Source: Malania oleifera (taxonomy: Eukaryota > Streptophyta > Magnoliopsida > Santalales > Ximeniaceae). Taken from it: a stretch of DNA of 64,000 bases. Below are positions 1-12,182 of the stretch, piece after piece (within the stretch, counting starts at the first letter, position 1; each line of letters begins with the position of its first letter). Both the position numbers and the translations under genes were made by a program. The stretch lies in assembly GCF_029873635.1 (NCBI RefSeq), contig NC_080421.1, positions 1,178,001-1,242,000 of the forward strand, in the 5' to 3' direction. A model generated the notes under the pieces. That model searched no databases. It saw nothing but the letters and a program-made list of their open reading frames with translations, and had not been told where the DNA came from.

Positions 1-1180
1 TTCTAGTGAGGAGAGATCAAAACTTGATGTAAAGTTTAGACAGTACATCTTTCTTGGGTATTAGAAAGGGGTGAAAGAGTTCAAACTATGGGATTCGAAG
101 GCAAACAAAGTGATGATCAGTAAAGATATAATTTTTGATGAAAAAGTCATGTTACAGTGTACTTAGAAAGAAGAAGAGAAACTGGTGCCAAAAAACTGCA
201 GCAGCAATGAGCATATGGTGCAGGTGGAGTTAGACTCAAGGTGGAGATGATAATGTGCAAAACGCAGGGAGTTCTAGCTCAGGAAACTAGCAGCAACGCA
301 GTATAGGTAGACCCAGACGCACTATCAGGCCACCGCCCAGGTATGGATTTGATGATCTGGTGTCTGATGCACTTATCACTTGTATTAAGGATCCTACTAC
401 TTTTCAAGAGGCGGTGCACAACCAAGAGAAAAATATATGGATGGGTGCTATGGTGGAGGAGATGGAGTCATTGCATAAAAACCAGATGTGAGAGTTGGTG
501 GAGCTTCTAGAAAGGAAGAGGGCGATAGGATGCAAGTGAGTGTATAGAAAGAAAGAAGCGGTATCAAAAAAAGAAGTAGAGAAGCTCAAGGCTCGATTAG
601 TAGCAAAGGGTTACTCACAGAGGAAAGAAGTTGATTATGATGAAATCTTCTCCCCTGTGGTCAAACACACTTCCATCAGGGTAGTGTTAGGATTGGTGGA
701 GCATTTCGACATGCATTTGGAGCAGATGGACGTAAAGACAACATTTCTCTATGATGATTTGGAGGACCTGATTTACATGGTACAACCAAAAGGGTCTAGT
801 CAACCTGAATAGGAGCACTTGGTTTGTAAACTAAAAAATTCATTTTATGGGCTGAAGTAGTCTTCGAGGTAGTGGTATAAACGTTTTGACTCCTACATGA
901 CCCAGATTGGCTATAGGAGACGTAAGTATGATTGTTGCGTGTATGTGAAGAGTCTGGATGATGGTTCGTTAATTTTTCTGTTGCTTTATGTTGATGACAT
1001 GCTGATTGTGTCGAAGGATATGATTGAGGTAAATCAGTTGAAGGCTCTGTTGAGTAAAGAGTTTAACATGAAGGATTAGAGAGAGGTAGCTACCTACATC
1101 CAAGTAAAGGGGATTCACGTATGTGAGGCAATTTGGAGGAAAGAAGTCAGGTAAAAAGGGATAAGTTCCCTAGGAGAGGA
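1..1180 (+). mobile_element. Ty1-copia retrotransposon fragment (reverse transcriptase region)
   Basis: Plus-strand frames carry Ty1-copia polyprotein pieces in the expected order. First comes the linker after integrase (about 50-180), with a typical 'surface' stretch LWDSKANK. Then comes the start of reverse transcriptase (about 540-810: RLVAKGYSQ, DYDEIFSPVVKHTSIR, MDVKTTFLY), followed by the YVDDMLI catalytic block near 985-1005. The element is cut by the left window edge and no LTR is visible. It is a broken fossil with several breaks. The family is sure from the motifs; the lineage within copia is not. Confidence 0.9.
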
Positions 1181-2883
1181 TGAATTCACACTCATCCTTC
1201 TTCTCACTCTCTCTTTTTCATGCTTTAACGAGAACGATCAACTGACTTTGGCATAAGAAAGATTCTCTAAAAGTTACTAAACATTCCAAGAGTCAACCTT
1301 TGAGTTTACATATCATAAGTGAGATGGATATTTCGTAAACATTGACATAATTGATTTTTGAAACATCGGTCTACTTTTAAACATCAACATAATAAAAAAA
1401 TAAATAACCATAATAACACGTGTTGTGAACTTTTTATTTATTTATTTTTTGACTTGTATTCTTTTGTATTGTTCATTATTTTAATAATTTTTATTAATGG
1501 TTATTTAATCAATGATAAAAAGGGGCATGCTCAAATCTAACTTTTAATTTAGGGTTTTTTTTACCAAATAGGTACTAATTTCTATTTTAATATCTATATT
1601 TTACTTCTAATAGTTTTCGACAATCATGCTCAACACTAGTACAGTTCCTAAATTGAATTAAGATAGATTTGGTTCTCACATTCAAACATCATATGTTCGT
1701 TGGAAAGGGCATGGGAAGTCTAATTAATATCAATAATTGTTGGATCCGCAGCATCCCAACATTCTCATTCTCAAATTCGATTTCCCAAGATTGCAGCAAA
1801 AATAGATTCACGGCGCAGGTGTACGAGGCAGCGACGTCGTGGTCTGGCGTTTGTTTGGCACGTTTACGTTTGGCGGATGAATGTCACTGTTGCCAGGAAG
1901 TCAACGACAACTAGTCCCTGCCCATGACTCGCCGCCTCCCCTGGTTTAATTTTATGAATACCAATAATACTTTGATTTGTTTACATGTTCACCGGCGAAT
2001 GGTCTTCTGTTACCCCTTGATCCGCTCGTCGTCTTCGATCGTGTCCTTCAAAAAATTGATTGAGGTTAGGCTTCAAAACAGCTGGGACATCTGTAATTTT
2101 GTTTTTTGTTTTTTATTGCTTTCTTGTTCCCCAGGTGCTTGTGGAAAGGCTTCTGAGAAGACGATGTGAATCACTGTGAATCGAGTTTAATTTTCTTTTT
2201 ATGTTTGTGAACGTTTTAGAACTCCATCCGTTCACGGTTAATTTTTAATTTCTGTTATTTTGGTGCATTGAATTCATCAATCATGGGAGATCAACATTCT
2301 TCCTGTCGCATAGATGTACTATGTTCCCTCGTTTCCCAACATGATTCCTGCACTCAAAAAAATAAATCTACAGCAGTCAATGGAATGTTCAGATACTTAT
2401 TTTAGGCCATGATTGATGCTTGGCAATTACAATCTGATAGGATTCAGGAATGTATATTTGGAAATTTAAGAAGAAAAATGAAAACGCACGCCCGCACACA
2501 TACACCAACATACAATATATATTAGTCAGACGGGGCCTATCAATACATTTCTTTGTTCACTGCCCTCTGAATGTTGGTCTTTGCCCCATCTTATAGATGG
2601 TTTGTTGCTGAATCAATGACAAGGCAGTACTAATGTCCTAAATTGGCTTGCTTGCATCATGCCTCCTTGTTTTCTGAGCTCTCCCATGAGCTGCAGACCT
2701 ATTAATCCAAGTTCTGCCAATGATCCAAAACATTGTTATTTCTATGCAGATTACTAGATTCTTCTCCAGTAGTATCTTGTTATGCATCTGTATCCTGTTA
2801 TGCATTTTTTAAGATTTTGGGCTAAAGCCAGGCTTCTGCATAATCATATCATATGTTTTGGTTATTGAAATTCAGAATCTGTC
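1181..2883. other. Non-coding region upstream of the cis-prenyltransferase
   Basis: About 1.7 kb without a recognisable gene. From about 1200 to 1650 it is AT-rich. From about 1780 to 2200 it is more balanced, and the stretch near 2135-2175 after a pyrimidine-rich run ending in CCCCAG could be a 5' untranslated exon of the downstream gene, whose coding part is one exon. That is inference only: no TATA box or transcription start could be fixed by eye. Confidence 0.4.
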
Positions 2884-3825
2884 ATGGATGGAGATGGTGA
2901 TGGTGGTAGAGCAAGTGGGATGTTTTCAAATGTGCGCAATTTTCTGCGGAGGTGCTTGTTTTCTATCCTTTCTGTTGGTCCAATCCCTAATCACATTGCC
3001 TTCATCATGGATGGAAACAGAAGATATGCTACGAAGATGAATCTGGTAGAAGGAGCAGGGCACAATTTTGGTTTCTCTGCTCTAGCACACATGCTGAGGT
3101 ACTGCTACGAACTAGGTGTGAAATATGTAACCGTATATGCCTTCAGCATTGACAATTTTAAAAGAAAGCCCGAAGAAGTTCAATCTCTGATGCATTTGAT
3201 GCAAGAGAAGTTGGAAGTGTTGATCAAGGAAGAGAGCGTAGTGAACCAGTATGAAGTCAGAGTTCATTTTGCGGGAAACCTTAAGCTCTTGGCAGAACCT
3301 ACCAGGCAGGCAGCTGAGAGGGCAATGGCTGCAACAGCCAAGAACACTAAAGCTGTACTGTCAGTCTGTGTTGCGTATACTTCTACCAATGAGATAACAC
3401 ATGCTATTCAAGAGTCTTTTGAGGAAAAATGGAATGAGATTCGGGAACAGGATGAAAGTGGAGCTTGCTGTGGTTTAGACGGGTCGTCTCGAGGGAAAGA
3501 AAAGGTTCAGGGTGACTGTCTTATTGATATGGTGGATATAGAGAAGCACATGTATATGGCAATTGCACCCAACCCTGACGTTATAATTCGAACTTCTGGT
3601 GAGACCCGCCTGAGCAATTTTCTTCTTTGGCAGAGCACTTGCAGCTATTTGTATTCTCCCTCTGCCCTTTGGCCAGATATTGGTTTACGGCATTTGGTTT
3701 GGGCAATCTTAAACTTCCAACGAAACCATTCTTATCTGGACAAGAAGAAGCATCAAGCAAGTCTAGATCAAAGTCTAGATCATAATGTGGCTTCAGATTC
3801 AGATGTTCAAGACTTTAGTGTGTGA
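2884..3825 (+). CDS. cis-prenyltransferase (dehydrodolichyl diphosphate synthase-like)
   Basis: A single open frame of 313 codons. The family (undecaprenyl/dehydrodolichyl diphosphate synthases) adds isopentenyl diphosphate units in cis to farnesyl diphosphate, making the polyprenyl chain of dolichol used in protein glycosylation, usually at the ER. All conserved regions are visible: HIAFIMDGNRRYA at residues 37-49 with catalytic Asp43, the GH.FGF region at 59-64, YAFSIDNFKR at 85-94, the FAGNL block at 129-133, and RTSGETRLSNFLLWQ at 236-250 followed by the WPD block at 263-265. Length and motif order fit plant CPTs. The Met at 2884 is chosen because it precedes a short hydrophobic segment (about 20-33) and the motif I spacing is normal. 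An acidic linker at 185-215 is longer than in bacterial enzymes, as in eukaryotic ones. Which plant CPT number it corresponds to cannot be decided by eye. Confidence 0.95.
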   Translation: MDGDGDGGRASGMFSNVRNFLRRCLFSILSVGPIPNHIAFIMDGNRRYATKMNLVEGAGHNFGFSALAHMLRYCYELGVKYVTVYAFSIDNFKRKPEEVQSLMHLMQEKLEVLIKEESVVNQYEVRVHFAGNLKLLAEPTRQAAERAMAATAKNTKAVLSVCVAYTSTNEITHAIQESFEEKWNEIREQDESGACCGLDGSSRGKEKVQGDCLIDMVDIEKHMYMAIAPNPDVIIRTSGETRLSNFLLWQSTCSYLYSPSALWPDIGLRHLVWAILNFQRNHSYLDKKKHQASLDQSLDHNVASDSDVQDFSV

Positions 3826-3945
3826 TTATTCTCTTGGCTTGTGCTCCAGCAAGTCTTTCAAGCAACAACATATTTCAACAGACTGGTACTTGTTTTTCCA
3901 GTGCCTCTGCATTTTGTTATATTTCATTTCTAAATAGCACCCCTC

Positions 3946-3951
3946 AATAAA
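3946..3951 (+). terminator. Polyadenylation signal AATAAA of the cis-prenyltransferase
   Basis: A canonical AATAAA lies about 120 bases after the stop codon, in AT-rich sequence. It is a plausible near-upstream element for 3' end formation; a match this short is suggestive only. Confidence 0.5.
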
Positions 3952-6900
3952 GGCATAATATGGGATAAACATGTATGGATTACATACTGATTGAATTATA
4001 AATGAAATTAATACTTGGGACATACTTACTCATCCTTGGGTCAACTCATGGCATAGTTATGGGTTTATTTGGACATGAAAGGCAGTGCATCAGTTTATAT
4101 GTACAGTTGTATATGCATTTTGATGGTAATAATATGATTTCTTTATCCTTCTTTTGTTTGCTATTATTGTTGTCGTGGTGCACTTTCCCATAGGGATTTT
4201 TAAGCAGAGCATTTTTTGCAATTGCTTAAATATTGTCCTGATGTCTAGACAGGGTTCACCACACACATCTTGTTAGAAGAATTGGTTAAGCAATCAGAAT
4301 GTGTAAGCTTTATTAAAGCTAATATAATTTTTTCCAAGTAATAAGCCACTGTGCTATGTCAAAGACATGATTTTTGAGCCTTTTAAAAAAGTATCTTTCA
4401 ATGAAACTATTTGATCCAAAACGTATCGTAATGTTTTCACTGTGTTTTTTTTTTTTTTCAATCCACTACGAGGCACAATCTTCTACCATTGGCTAAGCTA
4501 GGAGCTAACTAGCAGCTGTCTTCTAAATCTTCTCTGCATGCTAGTGCAAATTATAAATTTCTTGTTTTATTTACCATAGGCAGTGCAAAGAAACAGTAGA
4601 CAAGCAAATATTTTTCAAGTCTTATTTGGGTGATTTATTTGGCATTTCTGCTGCTTCGAATCTTTTTAAGAGTTGTTGCATTTATGATTGGAATCTATTT
4701 TTTTTTTGGGGTGGGGGGGGTGCGGGGGTTCATTTAATGCTATTTGAGATTGGACATTCTAATATTTCAAAACTATCTTTTTTTTCATCATTTTCCTTTC
4801 TCTTTTGAAGGATGTTTCAGATTTCATTTTCATACACCATTTCCCACAGTCCCACTGGACCTCACTCATTTTAAATCTTTTCCCAAAATCTGCCATACTT
4901 ACGCTAATTTCTTTTGGTTTCTTTAGTAGACAACCTCTGCTATGTACGAAGTTTTTATTTATTTATCTTTCAATGTGTTTCGTCTTCTAATGTGAGATTG
5001 TAGAATCACACTAATATAGGACCTAGGCATGAAGACAGTATTGACACTAGTCTGAAATCTTGGACTTGCTTGAGTTAGTGGCCATTACTGCAGCTTGGAG
5101 CTATAGTAGGAAGAAGAATTTCAAAATATGGTATTGAGTGAGGGTCAATTAAAAAAAAGTTGAGTTTGTTATGCTGTCTTACTATGACAAATTTAAAATT
5201 CTTAATGCACCCATGTTTGGATTAGCATGGAACTGAGTAACCCAAATAGAAAATATAATTTATTTAATCTTCAGGGCATCCTAACCTACAAGATAGTAAA
5301 ATAAATCAATCATTCTGCAGCTAGTAGATTAGTGGCCATTTGATGGCCAATGGTGATTGCCCAGGTGATGCACCGAGATCTTGCAGAAAGTTGAGAAGGC
5401 TCTTGAGAGGAGCAAGTACATGTACAAAGAAGAATGCCAACTGTAGTTACAATGGGGGAAATATGATTTCAGCTTCCTTTCCTTCTTTTGTGGATGTTCG
5501 AGGATAATTTTCCTTTCAGCAGTAGAACTTGAATTAGTCTCAGGTTTGTTAAAGCCTTGAAGTCTGTTTTGTCAAGTTTTTTGCATTTCCATTTGCAGCC
5601 CTTATTTTGGAAATGGATTTTCTCAAGCTCCCTCCAAATTTGTAGGCTTGTCTATTCATCTTTACTAACTAGACTATGCTATTTGATCACACAACAGTTC
5701 TGCATCTCCACATAATTTGGGTATCAAAATAGCCTCATAAGAGCATGCCAAACTGCTTTCCCTGCAGGCGTTGTGCCCTGAACAGGTGACAATCGTATAT
5801 AATACAAGTTTACATGCTTGTGTTGATTATTGTTGAAGGCTTACTATGTGATGCCAGTTTTTGGTGTTCCAGGTGGTCATATGTTCCCTGAATGTAAGCA
5901 TGCTAATGGATCTATTTGCTGGCATGAAACCGTGCCGTCTCTTATCAGACCCACCCTTCACTGACATGCTTTAGCTACTGGGAGAATGACCTTGGGCACT
6001 GCCACAATTTCTTTGAAATAGGATTGAATAGAGGAATTCTGGAACATTTGGCAATCTCAGAAGTGTCAATATCAATGGTGACTCATTATTTGAATGAATC
6101 ATTCCTTCGGACAGAAGAGGATTATGTATACACATCTAATGAAGACAAAATTTTTCCTGAAGTATATTCCATGATATATCCAATCCACATATGCAATCTC
6201 CATTTGCTGGCATTTCTTGAAGATGAGAGATGACTCTCTAGTTCCAAATGACAGGGAAGAAAGCTGTTCTCAACTTCTTTCCATACTTTTGTGGATGATC
6301 AAGGATAGGCTAGATTTTATAGGTGATGTGTGACTGACTGCTGTTTTTGGGTATTGGGGATCTGCATATGCATTCTATGCTTAAACTGCAATCTGCTGAT
6401 GATGTCTTGCTGTGGATCATTCAATTGAGCAACCATTTTAAAAGCAGCGCATTGGAGTTCATCTTTGTTTCAAGAAGGATAAGTTTACTACTAACTTGGC
6501 TGAGTTCCCTGGTTGTGCACATCTTTTTTCAAAAGGAAGTTTGGCTTCTTCTTCTTCTTCAGTGAAAGAATGTTTTGGGGTCAAGTAGAAGAAGGTTACC
6601 TGGTTTGTTATTTTTGTTTTAACCCCTTTACAAAAGCTAAAGTCCTTACGCTAGATATAGAGGATCCGTATGCTGGCAGCTTGTTGTTTTCCATCCTCCA
6701 CAGCTGTCCACTCCATGAGTTTCCTTATAAAGCAGGGCAAACCTCGTGGAGTTATCCTTATGAGAATAGCATGCCCAGGTGATCAAGTTTGAACAGAACA
6801 TTCTTATGTTGGTCATTGTGGGTGCAATTTGATGGATTCAATTGCTTGAACTATGATGCAGCTGGCTCATTGCTTCAGTTTCAGTGGAAGAATGACTAAT

Positions 6901-7730
6901 TATTATATGGTGAACCGTGCATGGTTAGAGCTACCTGGATTGGCAGGATGTTCACTTGTTGGAGCATCAAAGGAAGATTGTTTTACCCCCCAAAAAAAAA
7001 AAAAACTTTGGGCCCAATACCAACTCATTCAACATCTTTGGGCAAAATGACACTCAGTTTGCATGGGAGAAGTTGAGCTACGACAATGTGGAGAAGACAA
7101 GTTCATTTTCACTGGATGACTGAGCTAGTTCTTGTCGCTCAATTTCACTGCCATTGTGTTGTAATTATTGTTATGCAAATCAATGTCATTGATCATGTTC
7201 GTTTTGTTGATATATTTGAAATAGTAGTTTGTGGCTAAATTTTAGCATTTATTTTCCATTAAAAATGTTTTGGAGATTGTAATAGTGGCCTCTCCACCCT
7301 AGAGGAAGGAGAAAAGCTCTCGACCAAGAAAAATTATTTTTAGACATGAGAATGTAATTGTAATATGTGCGCGTGAGCATACTGCTTGTTATGTTTTGTG
7401 CCTTCACTCAAAGTTCCAGAACCGCTCATAAACAAGCGGAGCTATACAAAGAAATCGACTATGATTTAATTTGTTGAGAAAAATTTTCATGTCTTGAGAG
7501 TACCATACCTTCTCAAAATCAGGCATGTAAGTAATGACACACACAAGCTTATGTAACACAATGTCATTGATAGCCTAGTGCAAGAACTTGATGTAAACCC
7601 ATAGGATCATAGCATTAAAACTTGTTGGCCATTGACCTAGTTAGTAATTTGTAATTGCACTTGTAGCCCAATGTGTGGTAAATTAGGGATCAACTCTTTG
7701 TGTGTATATCACTGTGTAAAAGAGCAAATG
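3952..7730. other. Long stretch with no supported gene
   Basis: About 3.8 kb with only short open frames (the longest below 90 codons) that match no family I recognise. The stretch 5860-7150 is less AT-rich than its surroundings and reads like mRNA, with short frames at 6024-6233 and 6347-6782. It may be a non-coding transcript, a very long 3' region, or a decayed gene. A run of A near 6990-7003 and a C/G-rich run near 4706-4728 are simple sequence. No LTR, LINE or tRNA signature was found. Confidence 0.35.
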
Positions 7731-7734
7731 GTTC

Positions 7735-7888
7735 GAGGATAAGGTTAGGTTAGGCTATACTAATGCATTAAAGTATCTCAGCAAAATAGAACCTCTCTCT
7801 CTCTCTCTTAGGGTGCATTAGACTCGTTCGAGAGTTAGGCTAGGTTAGACTATGCTAACACACTAGAGTATATTAGTAAGATAGAACC

Positions 7889-7921
<33 letters not shown>
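7735..7921. repeat. Imperfect tandem duplication ending in (CT)n microsatellites
   Basis: Two units of about 90 bases share the order GTTAGGCTA..., TGC..TAA.., AGAACCT, and then a CT run: about 7740-7810 and 7835-7921. Each unit ends in a (CT)n tract (about 7793-7808 and 7893-7921). The copies have diverged by several substitutions, so the duplication is not recent. Confidence 0.6.
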
Positions 7922-7927
<6 letters not shown>

Positions 7928-8788
7928 CTTTATTCTTCACCTTCATTTTAAAATTTTTATATTTAAAAGACACGAAAAAATCAATTTTTATGTTGTTTCT
8001 AACTTCTTTTTCAAAAAATAAAAATAAAATAAGAAACTAGACCCTTCCTTCTATAAGATCAACTTAGTATTAAATTTTACTTATATATATATTTTAAATG
8101 ACATAATGAATAAATGAATTTATTAATTTAAATTAATTTTATTCTGAATTAATAAATGAGATTCAAGTTAATACTTCTTACCGAAAATTCCAATTATCAT
8201 TGAATTATTCTTTCTCCAATTTAATTTGAATTTGAAATCGACCAAGAAAATAAAAAATATATTCATAAAATAAAATTGAGAAAATTTAGACTTATGTTAT
8301 CCGGAACCAACACAATTTTAAGCCAAGTAAATATACTTTAACCATTCCAAATTACTATTTAAATTCAATCAAATTAATATTATTTAATTATTTTATTTTT
8401 AATACATGGTTTAGAAAATTAACACTCAAAGTTTCTTTTCTATTTTGCTTGTTAAATTGTGAAAATTACAAACGCAAGCAAAAAAAAAAATTGGGTAAAA
8501 GTTAAACATGGAAGCTTATTAGAGTTAAATGATTGTACCTTATTCATACTTGTCAAAAATATTAAAGCTATAAACAATAATCTTTAATCATAATTATTAT
8601 TTTAAATGTCAAAAGCTCCAATTTAGTTTCTCAAGATTTTTATATTAAATCAATAATCCTGTAAATGGCACTGTTCTGAGTTTACCAAAATCTGAAAAGA
8701 AATTGGACGAAGAAAATTAATGATCCCTTTAAACAAGTTAAAATTAGTACGGAACACATGAGTGTTCAAACATGAAGGAAGGAAAATT
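7922..8788. other. AT-rich intergenic DNA
   Basis: Very AT-rich DNA with no open frame of note. It contains the probable 3' flank of the minus-strand small gene. One copy of a roughly 50-base interspersed repeat lies at about 8627-8680, with relatives at 9507-9555 and 9580-9630. Confidence 0.4.
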
Positions 8789-9106
8789 TCACGATGCCTC
8801 AAGATCGGCATTTCTTGGTTTCGTCCAACAGTAAACACGACGTCGGTGTTGTTGATGGTCGCCAAATTCGTTTGGATCGCCGTGCAAATAGTATCTTTGT
8901 GTCGGCGCATTTGGTTGATCATCTTGAAAATGAGCAAAGCCATCATCGAAGTTGAGAGCGTAGCTACAAGGATCGTAGCTGAATTTGAGTTGTTGATTAC
9001 ATTTTCCGTTCTTGCCGATTGCCTTCTTCACCGCTGCTCGTATTCTCCGAAAAAGGTTCATGCACTGCTTCTTGCCCCGCACTATTCTTCTCGTGATCAA
9101 CCCCAT
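8789..9106 (-). CDS. Small uncharacterised plant protein with YDP..YALNFDDG motif
   Basis: An intronless frame of 105 codons. The N-terminus is strongly basic (RRIVRGKK at 6-13, then MNLFRRIRAAVKKAI at 16-30). It is followed by FSYDPCSYALNFDDGF at about 42-57 and a polar, His/Gln-rich tail without a membrane segment. From memory, short plant proteins combine a basic helix with an F.YDP.SYALNFDDG core, and this core is the reason for the call; no function is known to me. Met16 could be the true start, because homologues often begin close to this point, while Met1 is the longest option. Upstream on the minus strand lies a GA-rich stretch. The opposite-strand frame at 8762-9160 is taken as its shadow. 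Confidence 0.65.
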   Translation of the reverse strand: MGLITRRIVRGKKQCMNLFRRIRAAVKKAIGKNGKCNQQLKFSYDPCSYALNFDDGFAHFQDDQPNAPTQRYYLHGDPNEFGDHQQHRRRVYCWTKPRNADLEAS

Positions 9107-9239
9107 TCCGATTCTTATTTCTTCTTCGATTCGTTGAATGCCTCCAAAATGATTATATAGAACATGTTGAATCGGGAAAAAGATTTTATTGCCATAAAGA
9201 AGAGAGAAATACGATCTTATTTTCGTTGTGGATTCGGAC

Positions 9240-9370
9240 AGAATCTCTCTCTCTCTCTCTTTCTCTCTAAATTTCTATAATTCTCATTCTCGATCTTTTA
9301 CATTCTCTCGCTAAATTTCAGTGATTCTCTTTCTCCAAATCTTTGAGTCTCCTCCTCTAAATTCCAGTTC
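9240..9370 (-). promoter_or_regulatory. GA-rich (CT on plus strand) stretch upstream of the small gene
   Basis: A pyrimidine-rich tract on the plus strand, with a (CT)n core at about 9243-9268. It lies about 140 bases before the minus-strand start codon. GA/CT-rich tracts are common in plant 5' leaders and core promoters. Here the assignment rests on position only. Confidence 0.35.
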
Positions 9371-11273
9371 TCACTCAATTTTCACCCAAATTTAGCATTT
9401 TTTTATCCGTTAAAATACATAACTGATTTTAATTTGAAAATATATATATTTTTTCATTTATTACTTGCACATGAATCAAAAGTAAGACGGTAATGTTTTT
9501 GAAATGTCTCTCAAGATTTTTTATATTAAATGAATGATCCTGTGCATGTTCTTGAGATCATAATTTTTCTTGGAAATGCTTCTCAAGATTTTTGATTTTA
9601 AGTCAACGATTCTATTTACATTTTTGAGATTATATATTACAATTATAATGCAAATCAAACAAAAATATTCTCATAATACAATGATTTCATTTCCATAAAT
9701 AAAATTTTCTATGATACCATTTTATTAGAATGCAACCGAACACAGCAAACCTACTGCAAATGGGTATGCTATACCCATTTGAAGAAAATGGATCATTGAT
9801 GGGTCAGTATCAATTCTCAAAAAGGCAAATAATAATAATCAAAACAATCAAAATTAAAATAAATATTCTTATTAATGCTTGAAATTTTAAAACCATATTC
9901 AAGCCATTATTTCTTCTCATTCAGCTTAATATTAGTAATAATAATTATAATAAAAAAATTAAAATAAAAAATATTATCAATGGTTGAAATTTACAAACCA
10001 TATTATTTCCTTTAATTGATTAACACGTTTTAATTTTTTTTAAGCTTATGATAGTTGAAATTTTTGGATGTATACTTTTTAATTTTTCAAATATTATATA
10101 AGATATTATTTGGAATCATGAATTTGCAGCTTATGTTTGAATTTACAAAGAAACTCAATGTCCAAAATTTGAATTCCATATTCCATTATGGGAGATAAGA
10201 AAATAATAAGAAGGTATTTTCTATTTTTTTTAATATATAAATTAATAAATTAAAAAAAATAAGATGATATTTTTATAATATTTAAAAATAAAAAATAAAA
10301 CTATTTTTAAATTCAAGTGGCATTAAAATTTTTATTTTATAAAAATAAAAATTTCACTTACCTTTTTTTTATTATAAAATATTAAAAATTAAAATATAAA
10401 AAATAGAAGTATTTCGATAATTGTCAATTAAATGAATTTAATTGAAAAGGTATCAATCACAAGAGAGTCCTATGGTCCATTTTCTTTAAATATATTATAA
10501 AATTTTTTAGTTTAAATTAGTTTAACAAGGTTGAATTAGTCTCGATAGACTATAGTTGGGCATGAACTGTTCGTACATAAAATTATCTAGTTCAAATTTT
10601 ATAACTTGTATTTAGTGACAGAATTAATGTTCAAAGCTGATACGATATCTTGGTGGGATAAAAATATTTTAAGTAATTATTAGTAGAAATCTCTTTTTAT
10701 CTTTTTATCTAGCAAATTTTTTGTTTTTTAAAATAAAAAATTCTAAAAAAAAAAAAACTAAATCCTATTGAGTATTTTAGTAACTCAGTTTGATAATAGC
10801 TTATAAGTTCGTTCATATGTAATTTTAGATAATAAATTATTTTTAAAAATTATAAGAAATTTCGATCCAATTCAATTAAAAATTTAATGAATACATTTAA
10901 GCACATCAAAACTTGATTAATATAAAATATTAAAAAATTTTAGACGAGTGTAAAAAATCATTATAGTTTCGAGATAAAGCGTATTAAAAATATGCATTAA
11001 ATGAGATACATGCCCTAGAACTCGTAAAATGAGATCTAATGCGATTTATAATGTTAGAATTAGAACAATCATTATTCATTAGTAGAAGAGCAGACAGTAT
11101 CATCCTACGCTTACCCAGCGCATTTTAGCACAGGCTCTCTGCAAGAAAACGAAGATTACTGTTTTTTCTTTTTCTGCTCGGCGGAGACGAGAGCGAGCTT
11201 GATTCATACCTAAACCACTTCTTTTGGTTCCCGCTGAAATTGAAGTCAATCAAACCATCTCTCTCTCGCCGGC
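9371..11273. other. AT-rich intergenic DNA and GAUT3 promoter side
   Basis: About 1.9 kb of strongly AT-rich DNA, with A/T homopolymers between 10200 and 10400, and no recognisable gene or transposon. Two copies of a 50-base repeat sit near 9507-9555 and 9580-9630. The last 170 bases (about 11100-11273) become GC-richer and CT-rich just before the start codon, which fits a 5' leader. Confidence 0.4.
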
Positions 11274-12148
11274 ATGGAAGTTTCTACGAGAAGATTTTTG
11301 AGTCTTTATTCTATCCCGGCCGTCTGCTTCTCCCTGGTAATGATTCGTTTCCATTCCAATCTGCTGTTCGTTTTCTTTAAAGTGTTCGATTTTCGTCTCT
11401 TCGTGATCATCATGTTCAAATTCTTACAAGTGTTGAATGCATTGTCGGATTTTGAGTTCAATACTTACATTTTATGTTATTATGTATGAACTGGATCTTT
11501 GATTTTGTTTCATTGATTGGAGTTGAATTGCTATGATTTTTGTTTTGTGCCTTTATTTACTCGTTTTCGACTAGGGTTTCTATATGCCGATCCTGTTAAA
11601 TCCAGTCATTGCCGAATATTATATAAAATTTTACCGATTTAATCTCCGGTTTGATACTAATAAAGAATTATCTGGCCGCACTTTGGCATGGTGAATGCCG
11701 AAATCCCTTAATTGTAAAATGTCCGCCGCTCATCTCTGTCATGGTTTCTTGCAAGAAATTGAATTTGATTTCACAAGTTTGCGCTTATAGAGTTGACGAT
11801 CTTACTTGAGGTTTCATTGTCTGCCCTTAACTTATCTTCGGTGAAAATTTTGAGATATTTCACTTTATTTATTTGTTGTTTTGAGTTTATAACTTCTTGT
11901 ATAGCGCATTTGGAGTGTTCTTGTAAGTTTGACATCGCGCATAACTTTTACGTTCTTTAAATGTGTGATAGTTTTTCTATGGGGGATCATGGGATGGTGT
12001 TTTGTACTTTTCTCATCAGAGTATTATCTTATGCTTCACGGTTCATAAATGCAGGTCATCTTTCAAGTTGCTATCATCAGAGCAGATGTACCCATTACTC
12101 CAACACTGTAAGTTGCATGTGTGTGTGTGAGAGAGAGAGCGCTTTTAA

Positions 12149-12182
<34 letters not shown>

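Noticed and set aside
8762-9160. 132-codon plus-strand frame
   Set aside because: It overlaps the minus-strand YDP/FDDG gene, has no recognisable domain, and reads as its shadow.
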